DNA of 64,000 bases from Stictocephala bisonia (lineage: Eukaryota > Arthropoda > Insecta > Hemiptera > Membracidae). Numbering within the stretch: position 1 is the first letter of the stretch; each line of letters opens with the position of its first letter. Positions 61,026 to 64,000 of this stretch are shown in pieces. The stretch covers positions 903,001 through 967,000 of the forward strand of contig JAQJVL010000257.1 of assembly GCA_035578905.1 (NCBI GenBank), in the 5' to 3' direction. A model generated the notes under the pieces. That model saw only the letters and a list, made by a program, of their open reading frames with translations. It was not told the DNA's origin and searched no databases. The translations under genes and the position numbers were made by a program.

Positions 61026-61744
61026 GAATCTAACTTCTAGGGAAATGTAAGGGTTCAATATATAAAATACCTAAAATGTATCCTTACTTATTTTATAGTT
61101 GTTGAATCACTCATTAAGCCGCCCTGAAATTTTTTTACTTAGTGAAAGGAAATTCTCAAAAATGTGGTAGAGATAGTAATTAGTGAAATCGAGTTGTGAG
61201 CGTGAGTCAGGTAACAGCTGGTCTGTACCTGTGGCGTGATTACATCTTGAATCAGATATCATAAACTTAGGTTGATTAACTGCTTAATAAAGTGAGACCT
61301 ACTAATTGACCTAAAGGTGGATTGAGGCCATCCGTCATGTGGCCGGTATCAACTTACAAGGCCAGTACGTCACTTGTGTTCCCATTACTCACTACCGTCT
61401 CTCATCTATAACTGAGTCTTGTAATTGACAAATTACATATCAGTTACCGCAGTTAATAAATAAAGTAAAAATATTGCAGTCAAAGTTTTGCATTTACAGT
61501 GCTACACTTTGGGGTTATCTGCCATACGTTTTCAAAAAGATCATAAATAATATTTGTTCAGGAAAAAAGAGTAAATGACATATTATTTGTTATTGCTTCC
61601 AAAAGGCAATATAAAATCATTCATGGTTTAGCTTCTTTATGTCAGTTATCTTAGTTCATCATCAGTTAAAAACATCAAGAAGCAACCATTGTTAGTCAGT
61701 TTTGTTAAAAATTAAAATATTTAAACGGAAATAAATAAGCAACA
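61026..61744. other. Unannotated sequence
   Basis: No gene was recognised. Part of it may be decayed LINE sequence leading into the RT scrap at 61747, but no motif could be assigned. Confidence 0.35.
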
Positions 61745-61746
61745 CA

Positions 61747-61810
61747 ATTACTAATGTTGGAGTACCTCAAGAGTCAATTCTGGGAGTGATGTTTTTATTC
61801 ATCAGAATCC
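61747..61810 (+). pseudogene. LINE reverse-transcriptase scrap
   Basis: The frame TNVGVPQESILGVMFLFIRI matches the GVPQGSiLGPllFiiYi block of jockey/CR1-type RTs, with Gly to Glu and Pro to Val changes. Nothing recognisable follows. Confidence 0.45.
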
Positions 61811-64000
61811 TTTGTACATGTTGGAATGCGAATGTTAGTAATTGCGTCTTTTTTATTTCTGTTTAATGCTTAAATTTTAATTCTTAACAAAACATTGCGA
61901 CAAAATAGTTTATTGAAATTATGACTTAGTAATGGGATAATTAGTTCTGAAAAGCATAGTTGGCCATTGACTATGGTAAACTAACCTTAATTATGAATAA
62001 AAAGTATATTATAAAATACCTTGAGTGATGATAAATTCTTGAATTGTTCAAATGGCACTCAAAACTTAAGCAAGAGGAGGAACATCTATTGATACTTAAC
62101 ATATTTGATCGTAAACTGATATTTAGATAATATGCAATCAAAAGTATTGTTATATCATAGAGAAAAACCCGTGGTCTATTAAAAGTATGGTGTTAATAAC
62201 GTTCTGATGGCCAAAAAGCGACAATAGTCTCTTATAGTCTTAGTGTCAGCTTTTCAGCTAATTTATTTGTTCTGGATTTATTTACAACAAAAATTTATTG
62301 TTTTGCTATTTTACACGAAAAACATAATTGACAATAAAGAAATTCAAATTCGAATTTTCTGCAGAAAATGTCATGAAATAGTAAGCTTATATCAAATAAA
62401 GTAGATGACAGTCACCAGTTTTTCTGATCTTTTGGCATTCAAATTACTGTACTTTTGACTCCCGTCAGCAATAACAATTACTGTTTTTCCACAGAATAAG
62501 CACAATCAAACAATTATGACAATTAAAATGGTGCTTGTCACTGAGTGAGAAGGTAAACACGTTTTCTGGCTGAATTGGCAATTGATGTGTCTGGGATGTC
62601 ATGCATCCATACAAGTAGTAGCCAACTGAGAAGGTAAATTACAGAGTAGCTGCGTTTATTGTGGTAATAGCCTGTAATTTGGTGGTTTCACCCACAAATA
62701 AGGCTTCCTCAGGAGATGAGTCACAGGCTTAGTCCTCACCCCTCGGCACTGGTGATGTCAGGCGTGAACTCACCCCAGTATTAGTGGGCTTCATGCCATA
62801 AAAGGGAAAACAAACTTGTGCTTGATAAATTTTATTTGCATAATATTATGGTATTAAGGAAGCCAATTCGACCTCGAAAAATGCCAAAACATGGGTTTCT
62901 ATTTATGTGATTTGGTCCGTAATAAAGATCGTACCGTAACACTTGCAGTGTCATTGGATAAGTAAAAAACTGTTCTAGTGGACCATAAATTTTGTAAAAA
63001 AATTGGGTACTTTGACAAACATTTTTGCAGTTGTCAATAAACTTTAAATGGCATTCTATTTTAAATTTAAAACTATATTAGTAAACACGAACTGTACAGT
63101 TGAAATAGAGCACCATGTTTTAGTCTGCTGACAGTAGATAGTACAGTAGGTCCACTATAGGGCTGTGGACTTTCCGGTGGTGACGTGGCAGTTTAGGAAA
63201 CTGGCACCTTAAAATTAATTTATTAATTTTTTATCTGTGAATAAATTATCGTAAAATTTCAAAAGGAGTTTAATAACTCAACTGTCTTCATAGTAAAGTG
63301 ATTGAACAGAGCACATCTATTTTTATCATGGTTATAAAGGTGCCGAAAGACAAAAAAAAGAGAAAACAAACTTATTTCTAGTAAATTTATTTTGAATAAA
63401 AATAGCATCTATTTTATAAGGATATTTTAATCTGATATTTTAACAGACTGATTATTTATGTATAATTAGATATAACAATTATTAATTTTGTGTTAAAAAA
63501 GCAGAGATAAGAGTTATTTAATTGCACACTGTAAAAATTGACATAAACCGTCTTGCACTGGCAGAGAGCAACTAACTATAAACATTCCTATAGCACTAAA
63601 AGAGTTAATGATAACTAATCAGAATCAGAATACAAGGAAGATAAAGTGATTCTACTAAAATGAAAATTTATTAATTCAGATCTTGGGCTTAGGATAATTA
63701 AAAATAAAATTATGCCTGCTAAAGTATAAAACCCATTGAACCTTAGCCTTAGGATGGTGTCTGGGAGTCAAAGGGTATCACTAGAGTGTCGGGGGAATGG
63801 CTGTGTAAACTGTAAAACACAAGGAGTCCCACAACAGTTGGAGTCAGAGGTTACGGGGGTCATCAATGTGAGACCTGTTAATTGGGCCTACCAACTGACT
63901 CCTCTCGCCAGAATAATACTTGTGGATTTATGGATCATAGTCTACACAATCTCTTTAACAGTCCCCTTGTTAGCTAATTTATGTCGTAAATTTCTCTTGT
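61811..64000. other. Unannotated intronic sequence to window end
   Basis: No gene, array or repeat family was recognised. The GC-richer patch at 62640-62800 has no open frame of note. Confidence 0.4.

Larger units (their letters stand above)
60438..64000 (+). other. Downstream intron (5' part) of the spectraplakin gene
   Basis: It starts with GTGAGT and remains open at the window edge. It contains an R1 fragment and a LINE scrap. Otherwise I see no exon: no frame continues the CH1 domain (a PRE.G..RFH-type block was looked for and not found). Confidence 0.75.

Overview
The window is animal nuclear DNA, most likely from an arthropod and probably an insect. It is AT-rich, has long introns, and carries many decayed jockey/CR1-type LINEs, MITE-like elements, TA microsatellites and minisatellites. 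No bacterial-style gene clusters are present. The insect assignment is an inference from the gene type and the transposon mix; I cannot name a species.

Only two stretches are host coding sequence, and they are consecutive exons of one gene on the + strand. The exon at 12518-12579 encodes ERDAIQKKTFTKWVNKHLKK. The exon at 60348-60437 encodes a peptide beginning ANRHVGDLF and ending LLEVLSGEHL. Joined in phase 0 they form the start of the first calponin-homology (CH) domain of the actin-binding region of a spectraplakin (insect shot; vertebrate plectin, dystonin and MACF1). The 62-nt and 90-nt lengths and the split point match what I recall of plectin exons 2 and 3. The window is therefore a slice of one very large gene: the tail of an upstream intron (1-12517), a 47.8-kb intron (12580-60347) and the start of a downstream intron (60438-64000). 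No promoter, start codon or stop codon of this gene is certain here. One speculative alternative first exon is flagged at 7342-7387.

Region by region. 1-12517: a LINE scrap, two MITE copies, a 60-bp minisatellite (16 units, 4441-5400), a 70-bp minisatellite (5526-5993), a palindromic element (6206-6450), a DNA transposon with inverted ends (8178-9001), a LINE 3' end, a pogo-like MITE and a degenerate foldback. 12580-31000: a 167-bp satellite (17550-18360), LINE relics, a tRNA-like SINE, a piggyBac-like element with TTAA flanks and several copies of the R1 MITE. 31000-49000: the best-preserved LINE (reverse transcriptase with YADD, 31107-32374), a hAT-like element, an opposite-strand LINE relic (38895-39870), a minisatellite-rich duplicated block (40380-41240), 50-bp and 48/59-bp arrays, foldback elements and an 87-bp dimeric array. 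49000-64000: a pogo/Tigger-like element with TA target duplication (51149-52495), TA microsatellites, nine identical 42-bp repeats (55585-55962), a repeat close to the second exon, and sparsely annotated intron.

The window holds no multi-gene system or operon. The most distinctive features are the size and repeat load of an intron that splits the CH1 domain, several minisatellites (two with a higher-order structure), and a family of inverted-repeat elements named R1 here, with about eleven full or partial copies in 64 kb. Coordinates of decayed repeats are approximate because I compared copies by eye.
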